A stretch of DNA of 64,000 bases, from positions 186,001-250,000 of the forward strand of contig CAZPUQ010000002.1 of assembly GCA_964589785.1 (NCBI GenBank), written 5' to 3'. The notes beneath the pieces are model-generated. The model searched no databases. It had not been told where the DNA came from and saw nothing but the letters and a program-made list of their open reading frames with translations. Shown here piece after piece: positions 36,202-44,622 of this stretch (the first letter of the stretch is position 1; every line of letters begins with the position of its first letter). A program made the position numbers and the translations under genes. The DNA comes from JAGVSR01 sp964589785. Its GTDB lineage: Bacteria > Pseudomonadota > Alphaproteobacteria > Rhizobiales > Hyphomicrobiaceae.

Positions 36202-36231
36202 GTCCGCCCGCGGGACTGAGATCCCGCGGGC
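36202..36231 (-). terminator. Strong GC hairpin downstream of csgH
   Basis: CCGCCCGCGGGA (36202-36213) and TCCCGCGGGCGG (36220-36231) form a perfect 12-bp stem with a 6-base loop, 21 bp after the csgH stop and about 90 bp before trpC. No long T-run follows on the minus strand, but the stem is strong enough to stop or pause transcription, or to protect the 3' end of the curli message. Confidence 0.6.
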
Positions 36232-36251
36232 GGGTTTCGCGGCGGCGCACG

Positions 36252-36620
36252 TCAGCGGCTGCAACTCGTCGTGCCGGCCGCCGTCGTCACCGCCAGGCGG
36301 GCGCGGAGGCCGTCGGCATTGCCGAGAGTCGTCTCGCCGACCACGGTGCTCTCGCCGGCGTCGAGCGAGAAGTCGCCGCCCTGGTTGATGCTCGACGAGC
36401 CGCCCCCGCCTGCGTTCGCAATCTTCAGGCTGTAGGATCCGCTCGTCGCCTTGGCCGCGTGCACGATCCCTTTGATCGTGACGCCGCCGCCTGATTCCAC
36501 CATGCGGATCTCGCAGGTGACGCCGGCCGCCGGGGCCGCGCCGGCATCCATCGCGGGGGCGAGGAGGGCGAGGAGGCCGACGGCCGCCAGCGATGCGATG
36601 TTGCCGTGAGTGAGGGCCAT
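36252..36620 (-). CDS. csgH: CsgH-like curli assembly chaperone
   Basis: Exported protein of 122 residues with a signal peptide ending near AMDAGAAPA. The mature part is a small beta-sandwich: CEIRMVESGGGVTIKGIV, ATSGSYSLKIANAGGGGSSS and INQGGDFSLDAGE, which match the CsgH family, a periplasmic chaperone that in alphaproteobacteria blocks premature curlin amyloid formation. Two cysteines (near both ends of the domain) could form a disulfide. The start has an excellent AAGGAGA site. It is directly downstream of the curlin gene (75 bp), supporting the call. Confidence 0.8.
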   Translation of the reverse strand: MALTHGNIASLAAVGLLALLAPAMDAGAAPAAGVTCEIRMVESGGGVTIKGIVHAAKATSGSYSLKIANAGGGGSSSINQGGDFSLDAGESTVVGETTLGNADGLRARLAVTTAAGTTSCSR

Positions 36621-36695
36621 GGGATGTCTCCTTTGCCTTGCTTTGGCCGGAGCCGCGAGGAAGCCGCACGACCTCCCCGCGGAACCGGCGCGCGG

Positions 36696-37133
36696 TTACC
36701 AGCCGCCCTGGATCACGACCGACGTGTTGTTCTTGCCGGCCTGGGTCACGTTGGCCTTCTTGCCGTTGCCGATCTGGATCACGGCGGAGGTGTTGCCGCT
36801 GCCCGACTGGCTGGTCGTGGCCTTGTTGTTCTTGCCGAACTGCGCGATGCCGGCGGTGTTGTTGCGTCCGGTCTGGGTCACGGTCGCGCTGTTGCGCTTG
36901 CCTTCCTGACCGACGACGGCATCGTTGCGCGCACCACTCTGCCACGAGCGGATATAGTTGAACTTGCCGTCCTGGTAGGTGTGCACCCGGTTCGAGGCGC
37001 CCTTCTGATTGATGGCGTTGCTGTTGCCGTAGCCGTACTGCTCGACGATGACGCGGCTGCCGGCCTGCGAGGCCGTGATGCCGGTTGCCATCAGGGCGGC
37101 GAAGGCCGTGGCAGCGATTACGAAGGTCTTCAT
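36696..37133 (-). CDS. Curlin (CsgA/CsgB-like) amyloid subunit
   Basis: Secreted amyloid subunit of 145 residues. The signal peptide MKTFVIAATAFAALMATG ... ASQA is followed by a mature part made of tandem repeats with Q-x-G-x-x-N at an 11-residue period: QKGASN, QDGKFN, QSGARN, QEGKRN, QTGRNN, QFGKNN, QSGSGN, QIGNGK, QAGKNN, QGGW. This is the curlin repeat pattern that stacks as a beta-solenoid in curli fibres. The ATG at 37133 is used; a start seven codons upstream is less likely. No CsgG/E/F secretion genes are in the window, so they must lie elsewhere. Confidence 0.85.
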   Translation of the reverse strand: MKTFVIAATAFAALMATGITASQAGSRVIVEQYGYGNSNAINQKGASNRVHTYQDGKFNYIRSWQSGARNDAVVGQEGKRNSATVTQTGRNNTAGIAQFGKNNKATTSQSGSGNTSAVIQIGNGKKANVTQAGKNNTSVVIQGGW

Positions 37134-37209
37134 CTGGGTTTCTCCCTTGATCATCTCACACCGCCGGCACCTGCCGTCCGGTATGTCCGATGTTCTAGGG
37201 GAGCGCGCC

Positions 37210-37227
37210 TGAACCCGCTTTGAACCC
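37210..37227. promoter_or_regulatory. TGAACCC direct repeats ahead of the curlin gene
   Basis: TGAACCC occurs twice (37210-37216 and 37221-37227), 11 bp apart centre to centre, one helical turn. This is the layout of many response-regulator boxes. It lies 77 bp or more upstream of the curlin start and just past the end of the preceding gene, suggesting a separate curlin promoter. Confidence 0.4.
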
Positions 37228-37268
37228 AGCGTTTATTTCGCGTTCATGGAAACGCCGACGCACATCGC

Positions 37269-37793
37269 TCAGTGCGGCATCAGCCGGAAGTCGCCGGTCA
37301 GGCTGCCGCGCATGTTGCAGTAGGCATTGCAGGCCGGCGTGGAGGCGACCGTCACGACGCCCGGCGTCGCGCTGCTTTTCACCGTCACCTCGCAGCCCGG
37401 CGTCTCGGCCGGGCGCGCTTTCAGCTCGTCGCCCTCGCGGACCGCTGCGAAGGCGGCCGTGCAGATGTAGCGCGGGCTCTCTCCGGCGGTGGAAAGGGCC
37501 ATGCGCGCCGGCTCGGTCGCGTGCTCCATGACGACGAGGCGGCCTGAGATGCCGGCCGTCGCGGAATCGTAGCGGCCGTTGAGCGCCGCGCCGGGGCTTG
37601 CGATCAGGACGGCCTTCCAGTCGCAGGGGACGTTCGTGGGATTGGGCTTGGTGGCGGCGGCCACGGCGGCCGCGTGACAGGCCTCCGGCGTCGCGGCCGC
37701 GTGGCGGTCGCGGGCCGGGCCGAAGATATCGGCGAAATAGGCAGCCGCCATCAGCAGCACGAGGACGATCAGAACGGCCGTGGCGGTGCGCAT
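37269..37793 (-). CDS. Uncharacterised membrane-anchored, cysteine-rich protein
   Basis: Protein of 174 residues, not recognised. One N-terminal hydrophobic helix (TATAVLIVLVLLMAAAYFA) would anchor or export it. The rest holds seven or so cysteines spaced through the chain (PEACHAAA, NVPCDW, RYICTAAF, TPGCEV, TPACNAYCNMRG), suggesting a disulfide-bonded periplasmic fold. The ATG at 37793 is chosen since homology-free upstream sequence is Arg/Ser-rich and the helix begins just after it. It lies 10 bp after trpD and 135 bp before the curlin start. Whether it belongs with the curli genes is unknown. Confidence 0.65.
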   Translation of the reverse strand: MRTATAVLIVLVLLMAAAYFADIFGPARDRHAAATPEACHAAAVAAATKPNPTNVPCDWKAVLIASPGAALNGRYDSATAGISGRLVVMEHATEPARMALSTAGESPRYICTAAFAAVREGDELKARPAETPGCEVTVKSSATPGVVTVASTPACNAYCNMRGSLTGDFRLMPH

Positions 37794-37803
37794 CGCTCGC
37801 TCG

Positions 37804-38865
37804 TCAGCTCCTGTTGCTCGCCGCGACGAGGCGGTCGAGAGCGGCCCGCGCGCGGCCGTCGTCGATCGCCCCGGCCGCAAGCCTCACGCCGTCCGCCAGC
37901 GTCGTCGCCTTGCCGCCCACGACGAGCGCCGCCCCGGCGTTCAGAAGCACGATGTCGCGATAGGCGCCGCGCGCGCCCGCGAGCACCGCCCGCAGGGCCG
38001 CGGCGTTGGCGGCGGCATCTCCGCCCATGAGGTCGGCGAGCGCCGCGCGGGGAACGCCCGCCTGCTCCGGCGTCACCTCGAACGTCGTGACGGCCCCGTC
38101 CTTGAGCTCGGCCACGAGCGTCGGGCCCGTCGTCGATACTTCGTCGAGACCGTCGCGGCCATGGACGACCCAGGCGTGCGTCGCGCCGAGCCGTCTCAGG
38201 ACGTGCGCGACGGGCTCCACCCACTCGGCGGCGAACACGCCGACCACCTGGCGCGTGACGCCCGCCGGATTGCAGACCGGGCCCATCAGATTGAAGAGCG
38301 TCCGCAGGCCGAGCTCGGCGCGGATGGGCGCCCACGCCTTCATGGCGGGATGGTGCATCGGCGCCCACAGGAACGCGACGCCTGTCTCCTGCATCACGGC
38401 CGCGATCCGCGCCGGATCGAGATCGATCTTGACCCCGAGCGCCACGAGCACGTCGGAGGCGCCGGACAGCGAGGAGACGGAGCGGTTGCCGTGCTTGGCG
38501 ACCGTGAGGCCGGCGCCCGCCGCGACGAACGCCGCGCACGTCGAGACGTTGTAGGTCTTGTGGCCGTCGCCGCCGGTGCCGACGATGTCGACGGCGCCCT
38601 CGGGTGCCGCCACCGGCACCATGCGGGCGCGCAGCAGCCGCGCGGCGCCGGTCAGCTCCTCGACCGTCTCGCCCCGCACCCGCAGCCCCATCAGGAAGGC
38701 GCCCATCTGCGTCGGCGTCGCCTCGCCGGCCGTCATCCGGTCGAGCGCGTCGAAGATCTCCTCCTCGCTGAGCGGCCGGCCGGCCGCGATGCTGCCGAGC
38801 AGGACCCTGGCGTCGAACGTCGGCGCGGCGGTCATGGCCGGACGGTCATCGGATCGCTGCGTCAT
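37804..38865 (-). CDS. trpD: Anthranilate phosphoribosyltransferase TrpD
   Basis: Enzyme of 353 residues in tryptophan synthesis. The PRPP-binding glycine loop VDIVGTGGDGHKTYNVST, KHGNRSVSSLSGASDVL, and HGRDGLDEVSTTGPT are family hallmarks. The ATG at 38865 overlaps the trpG stop as ATGA, which favours it over the internal ATG at 38835. The downstream neighbour is not trpC but a hypothetical gene followed by curli genes. Confidence 0.94.
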   Translation of the reverse strand: MTQRSDDRPAMTAAPTFDARVLLGSIAAGRPLSEEEIFDALDRMTAGEATPTQMGAFLMGLRVRGETVEELTGAARLLRARMVPVAAPEGAVDIVGTGGDGHKTYNVSTCAAFVAAGAGLTVAKHGNRSVSSLSGASDVLVALGVKIDLDPARIAAVMQETGVAFLWAPMHHPAMKAWAPIRAELGLRTLFNLMGPVCNPAGVTRQVVGVFAAEWVEPVAHVLRRLGATHAWVVHGRDGLDEVSTTGPTLVAELKDGAVTTFEVTPEQAGVPRAALADLMGGDAAANAAALRAVLAGARGAYRDIVLLNAGAALVVGGKATTLADGVRLAAGAIDDGRARAALDRLVAASNRS

Positions 38866-39473
38866 GCGGCCGGGCGCTGCGGGGCCGGCCGGCGCTTCGG
38901 CGTGATGCCGGCGATCGACAGGAAATTGGCGAGCAGCGCATGTCCCTGCTCGGAGGCGATGCTCTCGGGATGGAACTGGACGCCGTGGACGGGATGGGTC
39001 TTGTGCATGAGCCCCATGATGATGCCGTCCTCCGTCTCCGCCGTGATCTCGAGACAGTCGGGCAGGGTGGCGCGCTCCACGATCAGCGAGTGGTAGCGCG
39101 TGACCTCGAACGTCTCGGGCAGGCCCTTGAACACGCTGCGGCCGAAGTGGCGGATGGTGGAGAGCTTGCCGTGCAGCGGCTCGGGCGCGCGGATCACCTT
39201 GCCGCCGTACACTTGCCCGATCGACTGGTGCCCGAGGCACACGCCCAGCAGCGGGATCTTCGGCCCCGCCCTCGCGATGAGATCGAGGCACACGCCGGCC
39301 TCGTTGGGTGTGCACGGACCCGGCGAGAGCACGATCGCCTTCGGCTTTTTCTTCAGCACCTCGTCGGTCGTGATCTTGTCGTTGCGATGGACCTCGCACG
39401 AGGCGCCGAGCTCGCCCAGGAAGTGGACGAGATTGTAGGTGAAGCTGTCGTAGTTATCGATCAGGAGGAGCAT
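38862..39473 (-). CDS. trpG: Anthranilate synthase component II (glutamine amidotransferase)
   Basis: Amidotransferase of 203 residues supplying ammonia to TrpE. The nucleophile is C79 in LLGVCLGHQSIGQ, with the SPGPCTPNEAG oxyanion loop and the His-Glu pair in GVQFHPESIASEQG. It begins MLLLIDNYDSFTYNLVHFL at 39473 with GGAGGAG-like sequence before it. Encoded apart from trpE here, in contrast to Rhizobiaceae where trpE and trpG are fused. A sixA-like gene lies between the two. Confidence 0.95.
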   Translation of the reverse strand: MLLLIDNYDSFTYNLVHFLGELGASCEVHRNDKITTDEVLKKKPKAIVLSPGPCTPNEAGVCLDLIARAGPKIPLLGVCLGHQSIGQVYGGKVIRAPEPLHGKLSTIRHFGRSVFKGLPETFEVTRYHSLIVERATLPDCLEITAETEDGIIMGLMHKTHPVHGVQFHPESIASEQGHALLANFLSIAGITPKRRPAPQRPAA

Positions 39474-39530
39474 CGGGTGTCCCTTGCGCGGGGTGGCCCC
39501 CGCCGCTATCGGCCGCAACCTAGCGCCTCG

Positions 39531-40055
39531 TCAGCCGCCGCTCAACCGCCGCGGGGTCGTGAAATGCACGAGCCGGCCCGACCGTACGGCGATGTCGGAC
39601 CATCGCGCGGCCTCGAACGTCAGCACCGCGAGCGCGCCGGTCGGGAAATGGCGGGCGAGGTCGGCGAGATCCTCGCCCCGCCCCGTGCCGGCAAGCGCCA
39701 GCGCCAGATTGTGCAGGCTCGGATTGTGGCCGATGAGAAGCACCGGCGAGGTCTTGGCGGGCAGCCGCTTCAGGCGCTCGAGCAGCATCTCGGCGGTCGC
39801 CACGTAGAGCCCGGCCTCGATGTGGACGGCGGCGCCGCCCGCCTCCGCGTCGGGCAGCGCCAGGCGCAGCGTCTCGCGCGCGCGCACCGCGGCCGAGCAC
39901 AGGATCGTCCGCGGCGCAATGCCTTGTCGTCCCAGCTCCTTGCCCATCAGGGGCGCAGCCGCGATGCCGCGCGGTGCAAGCGGCCGCGAGAAGTCGTCGA
40001 GATGGGGCTCCTCCCAGCTCGACTTCACGTGGCGCAGGATGGCGAGCGTCAGCAT
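39531..40055 (-). CDS. sixA: SixA-type phosphohistidine phosphatase
   Basis: Histidine phosphatase of 174 residues. The catalytic RH pair is R8-H9 in LRHVKSSWEEP, typical of SixA rather than of phosphoglycerate mutase; the second histidine is in LLIGHNPSLHNLALAL. SixA proteins remove phosphate from phosphohistidines, for example in PTS-type phosphotransfer proteins. It sits 12 bp after trpE and 57 bp before trpG, so it is probably carried on the trp transcript without an evident link to tryptophan. Confidence 0.85.
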   Translation of the reverse strand: MLTLAILRHVKSSWEEPHLDDFSRPLAPRGIAAAPLMGKELGRQGIAPRTILCSAAVRARETLRLALPDAEAGGAAVHIEAGLYVATAEMLLERLKRLPAKTSPVLLIGHNPSLHNLALALAGTGRGEDLADLARHFPTGALAVLTFEAARWSDIAVRSGRLVHFTTPRRLSGG

Positions 40056-40067
40056 CGCGGGTGGCCT

Positions 40068-41642
40068 TCAGGCGAACGGTCCGCCATTGCCCCTCGCACC
40101 GCGCCGGCTCGATCGGGCGGCGAAGTCCACCGCGTCCTCGGCCGCGCGCACGATCGCCTTGGCTTTGTTGATGCACTCCTGCTGCTCGTTCTCGGGCACG
40201 CTGTCGTAGACGATGCCGGCGCCGGATTGCACATGCAGCATGCCGTCCTTCACGATCGCCGTGCGCAGGACGATGCAGGTGTCCATCTCCCCGTCGGCCG
40301 TGAAGTAGCCGACGCAGCCGGCATAGGGGCCGCGCTTGGCTTTTTCCAGCTCGTCGATGATCTCCATGGCGCGGACCTTCGGTGCCCCCGAGACCGTGCC
40401 CGCCGGGAAGCCCGCCATCAAGGCGTCCACGCTGTCCTTGCCGCTCGCCAGCCGCCCCACGACGTTCGACACGATGTGCATGACGTGGCTGTAGCGCTCG
40501 ATCACGAACTGGTCCGTCACCGCGACGGTTCCGATCTCGGCGACCCGCCCGACGTCGTTGCGGCCGAGATCGAGTAGCATGAGGTGCTCGGCGCGCTCCT
40601 TGGGATCGGCGATGAGCGCTTCGGCGAGAGCCTTGTCCTCGACCTCGTCGGCGCCGCGCCGGGCCGTGCCGGCGATGGGGCGGATGGTGACGCGGCCGTC
40701 GCGCACGCGCACCAGAATCTCCGGGCTCGAGCCGACGAGCGAGAAGTCGCCGAGATCGAGATGGAACAGGAACGGCGACGGGTTCATCCGCCGCAGCGAC
40801 CGGTAGAGCGCGAACGAGGGCAGCGCAAAGGGGGCTGAGAAGCGCTGCGACAGCACGACCTGGAAGATGTCGCCGGCGCGGATGTACTCCTTCGCGCGGC
40901 CGACCATGGTGAGGTACTCGCGCTCGGCCGTGTTCGACGTCGGCTCGGGCGCCACGAGCTTGCGCGCGGAGGGGACTGCGGCGTGCTCGACCGGCGCGTC
41001 GAGCGCTTCGATGGCCTTTTTCAGCCGCCGCCTGGCGCCCTTGTAGGCCTTCTCTGCGCTCTCCCCGTCCTCAGGGCGCACGGGCGTGACGAGCGTCATC
41101 TCGTCCTTCACGTTGTCGAAGATCACGACCATCGTCGGCCGGATGAGCACGGCGTCCGGCACCCCGAGCGTGTCGGGCTTCTCCCCTGTCAGGTTCTCGA
41201 CGAGCCGGATGGTGTCGTAGCCCATGTAGCCGAAGACGCCGGCCGCCATGGGCGGCAGCTCCGGCGGCAGATCGAGGCGCGACTGGGCGAGCAGCCGCCG
41301 CAGCGAAGCGAGCGTGCCTTCGGCCGTCGCCTTGTAGACGGGTTTTTTGGCCAGCGGATTGCGGCAGACTTCGGCGGCGGTGCCGTGCGCGCGCCAGACG
41401 AGGTCGGGATCGCAGGCGATGATCGAGTAGCGCCCGCGGGCCGCCCCGCCCTCGACGGATTCGAGCAGCAGGCTCATGGGGCGTCCGGAGCAGAGCTTGA
41501 GGCAGGCGGAGACGGGCGTCTCGAGGTCGGCGACGAGGCGGGTCCAGACCACCTGCGGGCGTCCCGCATCGTACGTCTTGCGGAATGCCTCCGGGGCGGG
41601 GAAGACCTGCCCCCGGGCGGACCTTGCCGAATGCGTGCTCAC
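40068..41642 (-). CDS. trpE: Anthranilate synthase component I TrpE
   Basis: Chorismate-using enzyme of 524 residues. Conserved blocks include LLLESVEGG (feedback-site region), GVFGYMGYDTIRLVE, FQVVLSQRF, NPSPFLFHLDLG, IRPIAGTARRG, MLLDLGRNDVGRVA and TVSGAPKVRAMEIID, indicating an active TrpE. It starts with GTG at 41642; a four-codon reading frame (41653-41639) with a strong GGAGGAAGG precedes and overlaps that GTG. It follows ppiD by 57 bp on the same strand. No Trp-rich leader peptide or attenuator was seen. Confidence 0.95.
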   Translation of the reverse strand: MSTHSARSARGQVFPAPEAFRKTYDAGRPQVVWTRLVADLETPVSACLKLCSGRPMSLLLESVEGGAARGRYSIIACDPDLVWRAHGTAAEVCRNPLAKKPVYKATAEGTLASLRRLLAQSRLDLPPELPPMAAGVFGYMGYDTIRLVENLTGEKPDTLGVPDAVLIRPTMVVIFDNVKDEMTLVTPVRPEDGESAEKAYKGARRRLKKAIEALDAPVEHAAVPSARKLVAPEPTSNTAEREYLTMVGRAKEYIRAGDIFQVVLSQRFSAPFALPSFALYRSLRRMNPSPFLFHLDLGDFSLVGSSPEILVRVRDGRVTIRPIAGTARRGADEVEDKALAEALIADPKERAEHLMLLDLGRNDVGRVAEIGTVAVTDQFVIERYSHVMHIVSNVVGRLASGKDSVDALMAGFPAGTVSGAPKVRAMEIIDELEKAKRGPYAGCVGYFTADGEMDTCIVLRTAIVKDGMLHVQSGAGIVYDSVPENEQQECINKAKAIVRAAEDAVDFAARSSRRGARGNGGPFA

Positions 41643-41699
41643 GCGCAGATCATCCTTCCTCCGGGTCTCCTTGCGCGAGGGCGCGGGCCGCGGACAGGC

Positions 41700-43601
41700 C
41701 TAGCGGGCGGCCGTCACGTCGGCGCCGGTCACGCGCGCCACCTCTTTGTCGTTGATCGACACCCCGAGCCGATCCTGGATGCTCGTGACGTAGGCAATGA
41801 GCAGGTCGTTCTGGAGACCGCGGCGCAGCTCGCCGACGATCCGGTCCCTGTCGGCCTGCGACAGCTCGCCGGCGGGTGAGATCTTGGTCACCTTGAGGAC
41901 CGTCCGCGTCCCGCGGTCGACCGTCAGCGCCGAGCCTGCGCTCCCCTCGGGCAGCGAGAAGGCGACGTCGATCGCCTCCTGCGTCAGTCCGGGCGGCACG
42001 AGATTGCGCTTCACCGTCTCCATCTTGTCCGGCGTGCCGCCGGCCTCGGCGGCGACCTTGGCGAGATCTTCGCCGGTGTTGATCCGGGCGACGAGCTTGT
42101 CGGCGAACTCCTTGACCAGCCTGCGGCGCTCCGAATCCATGAAAGACGTCCTGACCTCGGCCTTGACGGTCTCGAACGGCTTCTCCTTCGGGGGATCGAC
42201 CGAGATGACCTCGACCCAGGCATAGCCGTCCGAGCCGATCTCGACCGGCTCTGTGAGCGTGCCGGGCTCGGTGCGGAAGACGAGGCGCGAGATGCGCTCG
42301 GGCGTCGGCAGGTCGAGCACGGCCGTGCCGTCGGGCGCCTTGCCGTCCTTGTCGGCGGCGGCAACCTCGATGAAGCGCAGCTTCAGCTCCGCGGCGATGT
42401 CCTTCTTGGTCTTGCCGGCGTTGCGGCCTTCCTCGACGAGGTCGATGCGCTCCTGCAGAAGCGTCGTGGCCCGGGACGTGGCGAGCTTGTCGCGCACCTT
42501 GTCCTTCGTCTCCTCAAAAGTGCTCTGACGGCCCGGCTCGATCTCGATGACGCGGACGAGAACGGTCGCGAAGCGGCCTTCGATGACCTCCGAGATCGCG
42601 TCGCGGTCGAGATTGAAGGCCGCCTCCGCGATCTTGGGATCGATGAGCTGGCTCTTGGCGACCATGCCGAGGTTCACGTCGCTCTCCTTGGCGCCGACCT
42701 CCTTGGCGACGTCCATGAAGTTCTTCGTGCCCTTGTCCAGCGCCGCGCGCGCCGTCTCCGCCGACGCCCTGTCCTTGAAAGCGATCTGCTGCACGCGCCG
42801 CTTCTCTGGTGTGTCGTAGGTGTCCTTCTCCGACTCGTAGGACGCCTTCAGCTCCTCGTCGGTGATGGTCACCTCCTTCTTCAGGTCCGAGACGGCGGCC
42901 GCCAGCACATTGTACCGGCGGAACTCCGGCGTCATGAAGCCGGCCTTGTTCTCGTTGTAATAGGCGAGGAGCTTCGCCTCGTCGGGCTCGGGCACCGTGA
43001 TCTTCGCCGCGTCGATCTTGAAGAACTCGATGTTGCGCGTCTCGTTCTTGTAGGCGTTCTCGATGGCGATCATGGCTTCGGGCGCCACGGTGCTCGACAG
43101 CACCGCGCTGGAGAACTGCTGGCGCAGGTCATCGTCGCGGCGCAGCGCCAGGAACTGGCTTTCGCTCATGCCGAGCCGCGACAGCAGGTTCTCGAAATCG
43201 CCGCGCGAGAACTTGCCGTCGGGGCCTGCAAACCCCGGGTCATTGATCAGCCCGTCGACGACGGCGTCTTGCGCCAGCCCGAGGTTCATCTCCGCGGCGT
43301 ACTCGCGCAGCGCCGTCTGGCCGATCATCTTCGACAGGACGAGGCGGTCGATGCCCTCCTTGCGGGCCTCTTCCATGGTGATGCGGCGCTCGGTCTCCGC
43401 CGACAGCCCGTCGATTTCCGTGCGCAGCACGCGCTCATAGTCGGTCGGCGTGATCTCCGCGTTGCCGACGGTCGCGACCGTGCCGCGGCTGAAGCCGGTG
43501 AACACGTCGGCAATGCCCCAGACGCCAAAGCTCACGATGAGCAGGCCGAGGAGGATCTTGGCCACGATCCCTGTCGCGCCGCGTCTCAGTGCTTCCAGCA
43601 T
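41700..43601 (-). CDS. ppiD: PpiD-like periplasmic folding factor, SurA N-domain and parvulin
   Basis: Inner-membrane-anchored chaperone of 633 residues. One N-terminal helix (GIVAKILLGLLIVSFGVWGIADV) is followed by a long helical SurA-N-like domain (about 40-220), a parvulin-type peptidyl-prolyl isomerase domain around residues 260-360 (VQQIAFKDRASAETARAAL ... GAKESDVNLG), and a C-terminal helical domain. This architecture is PpiD, which assists newly secreted proteins at the Sec translocon. Divergent from tpiA; secG lies close on the other strand. Confidence 0.9.
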   Translation of the reverse strand: MLEALRRGATGIVAKILLGLLIVSFGVWGIADVFTGFSRGTVATVGNAEITPTDYERVLRTEIDGLSAETERRITMEEARKEGIDRLVLSKMIGQTALREYAAEMNLGLAQDAVVDGLINDPGFAGPDGKFSRGDFENLLSRLGMSESQFLALRRDDDLRQQFSSAVLSSTVAPEAMIAIENAYKNETRNIEFFKIDAAKITVPEPDEAKLLAYYNENKAGFMTPEFRRYNVLAAAVSDLKKEVTITDEELKASYESEKDTYDTPEKRRVQQIAFKDRASAETARAALDKGTKNFMDVAKEVGAKESDVNLGMVAKSQLIDPKIAEAAFNLDRDAISEVIEGRFATVLVRVIEIEPGRQSTFEETKDKVRDKLATSRATTLLQERIDLVEEGRNAGKTKKDIAAELKLRFIEVAAADKDGKAPDGTAVLDLPTPERISRLVFRTEPGTLTEPVEIGSDGYAWVEVISVDPPKEKPFETVKAEVRTSFMDSERRRLVKEFADKLVARINTGEDLAKVAAEAGGTPDKMETVKRNLVPPGLTQEAIDVAFSLPEGSAGSALTVDRGTRTVLKVTKISPAGELSQADRDRIVGELRRGLQNDLLIAYVTSIQDRLGVSINDKEVARVTGADVTAAR

Positions 43602-43689
43602 CGCCCGATCAGTCCATGGAATCGCACGGGCACACCGGGGACGCCCTCAGAGGCGGGACGCTCCGTTGTCCACCGGCGGATTGAAGCCG

Positions 43690-43711
43690 AAAAACCCGCG
43701 CGTGACGCGGG
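43690..43711 (-). terminator. Terminator-like hairpin with T5 in the ppiD leader
   Basis: On the minus strand CCCGCG-TCACG-CGCGGG is followed at once by TTTTT: a 6-bp GC stem with a run of T, the classic rho-independent pattern. It lies about 90 bp upstream of the ppiD start, and no minus-strand gene ends there. It may act as an attenuator of ppiD or stop antisense transcription out of tpiA. Confidence 0.45.
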
Positions 43712-43773
43712 CGCCGGGCGTGATATGAACCCCACCCGGAACGCGAAAGCAAGAGGCGAGGGAGGGGTGGCCG

Positions 43774-44544
43774 ATGACGGGGACCGGGACGAAGCCGCGC
43801 CCGCTGGTGGCGGGAAACTGGAAGATGAACGGCCTCCGGCAGGCTCTGGCCGAGGCGAAGGCCGTCGAGACCGCGCTCGCGCGCTGGCCGGACCCCGGAC
43901 CGGCCGACGTGCTCATCTGCCCGCCGGCGACCCTCGTGATGGTGATGGCGGAGATCCTGGCCGCAGGGCGGGTCGGCACCGGGGCGCAGGACTGTCATGT
44001 CGCACCTTCAGGGGCGCACACCGGCGACCTATCGGCGGAAATGTTAGCGGATGCGGGCGCGCGGGCCGTCATCGTCGGCCATTCGGAGCGGCGCGCGGAC
44101 CACGCCGAGACCGACGCGGTGGTCAGGGCCAAGCAGCAGGCCGTCCACCGGGCCGGCCTCACGGCCATCGTCTGCGTCGGCGAGACGGCCGGTCAGCGCC
44201 GCGCCGGCCAGACCCTCGATGTCGTGAAGCGGCAACTCGAGCGATCGCTGGCGGATGTGTCGACGGCGGCGGACACGGTCATCGCCTACGAGCCCGTTTG
44301 GGCCATCGGCACGGGCCTGACGCCGACGCTGGACGACGTCGCCGCGGTGCATGGCGCCATCCGGGAGCGTCTTGCGGCCCGGTTCGGCGACCAGGGCGGC
44401 GCCATGCGGATCCTCTATGGCGGGTCTGTCAAGCCGCAGAACGCCCGTGAACTCCTTGGCGTCGCCAACGTCGACGGTGCGCTCGTCGGCGGCGCGAGCC
44501 TCAAGGCTGACGATTTCCTGGGTATCCTCGCCGCCTACGGGTAA
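43774..44544 (+). CDS. tpiA: Triosephosphate isomerase
   Basis: TIM-barrel enzyme of 256 residues interconverting glyceraldehyde 3-phosphate and dihydroxyacetone phosphate. Substrate lysine K17 in AGNWKMNG, catalytic histidine in VIVGHSERR, catalytic glutamate in IAYEPVWAIGTG and the phosphate loop LYGGSVKPQNA ... VGGASLKADDF are all intact. It begins the conserved tpiA-secG-pyrG run; GGAGGGG precedes the start. Confidence 0.97.
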   Translation: MTGTGTKPRPLVAGNWKMNGLRQALAEAKAVETALARWPDPGPADVLICPPATLVMVMAEILAAGRVGTGAQDCHVAPSGAHTGDLSAEMLADAGARAVIVGHSERRADHAETDAVVRAKQQAVHRAGLTAIVCVGETAGQRRAGQTLDVVKRQLERSLADVSTAADTVIAYEPVWAIGTGLTPTLDDVAAVHGAIRERLAARFGDQGGAMRILYGGSVKPQNARELLGVANVDGALVGGASLKADDFLGILAAYG

Positions 44545-44622
44545 TTCCGAGGCATTGCGTCGTATCCCGTCCACGCGCCATAAACGCATGTCTCCGCCAG
44601 GAATCGAGGGACCGTTGCAGCG

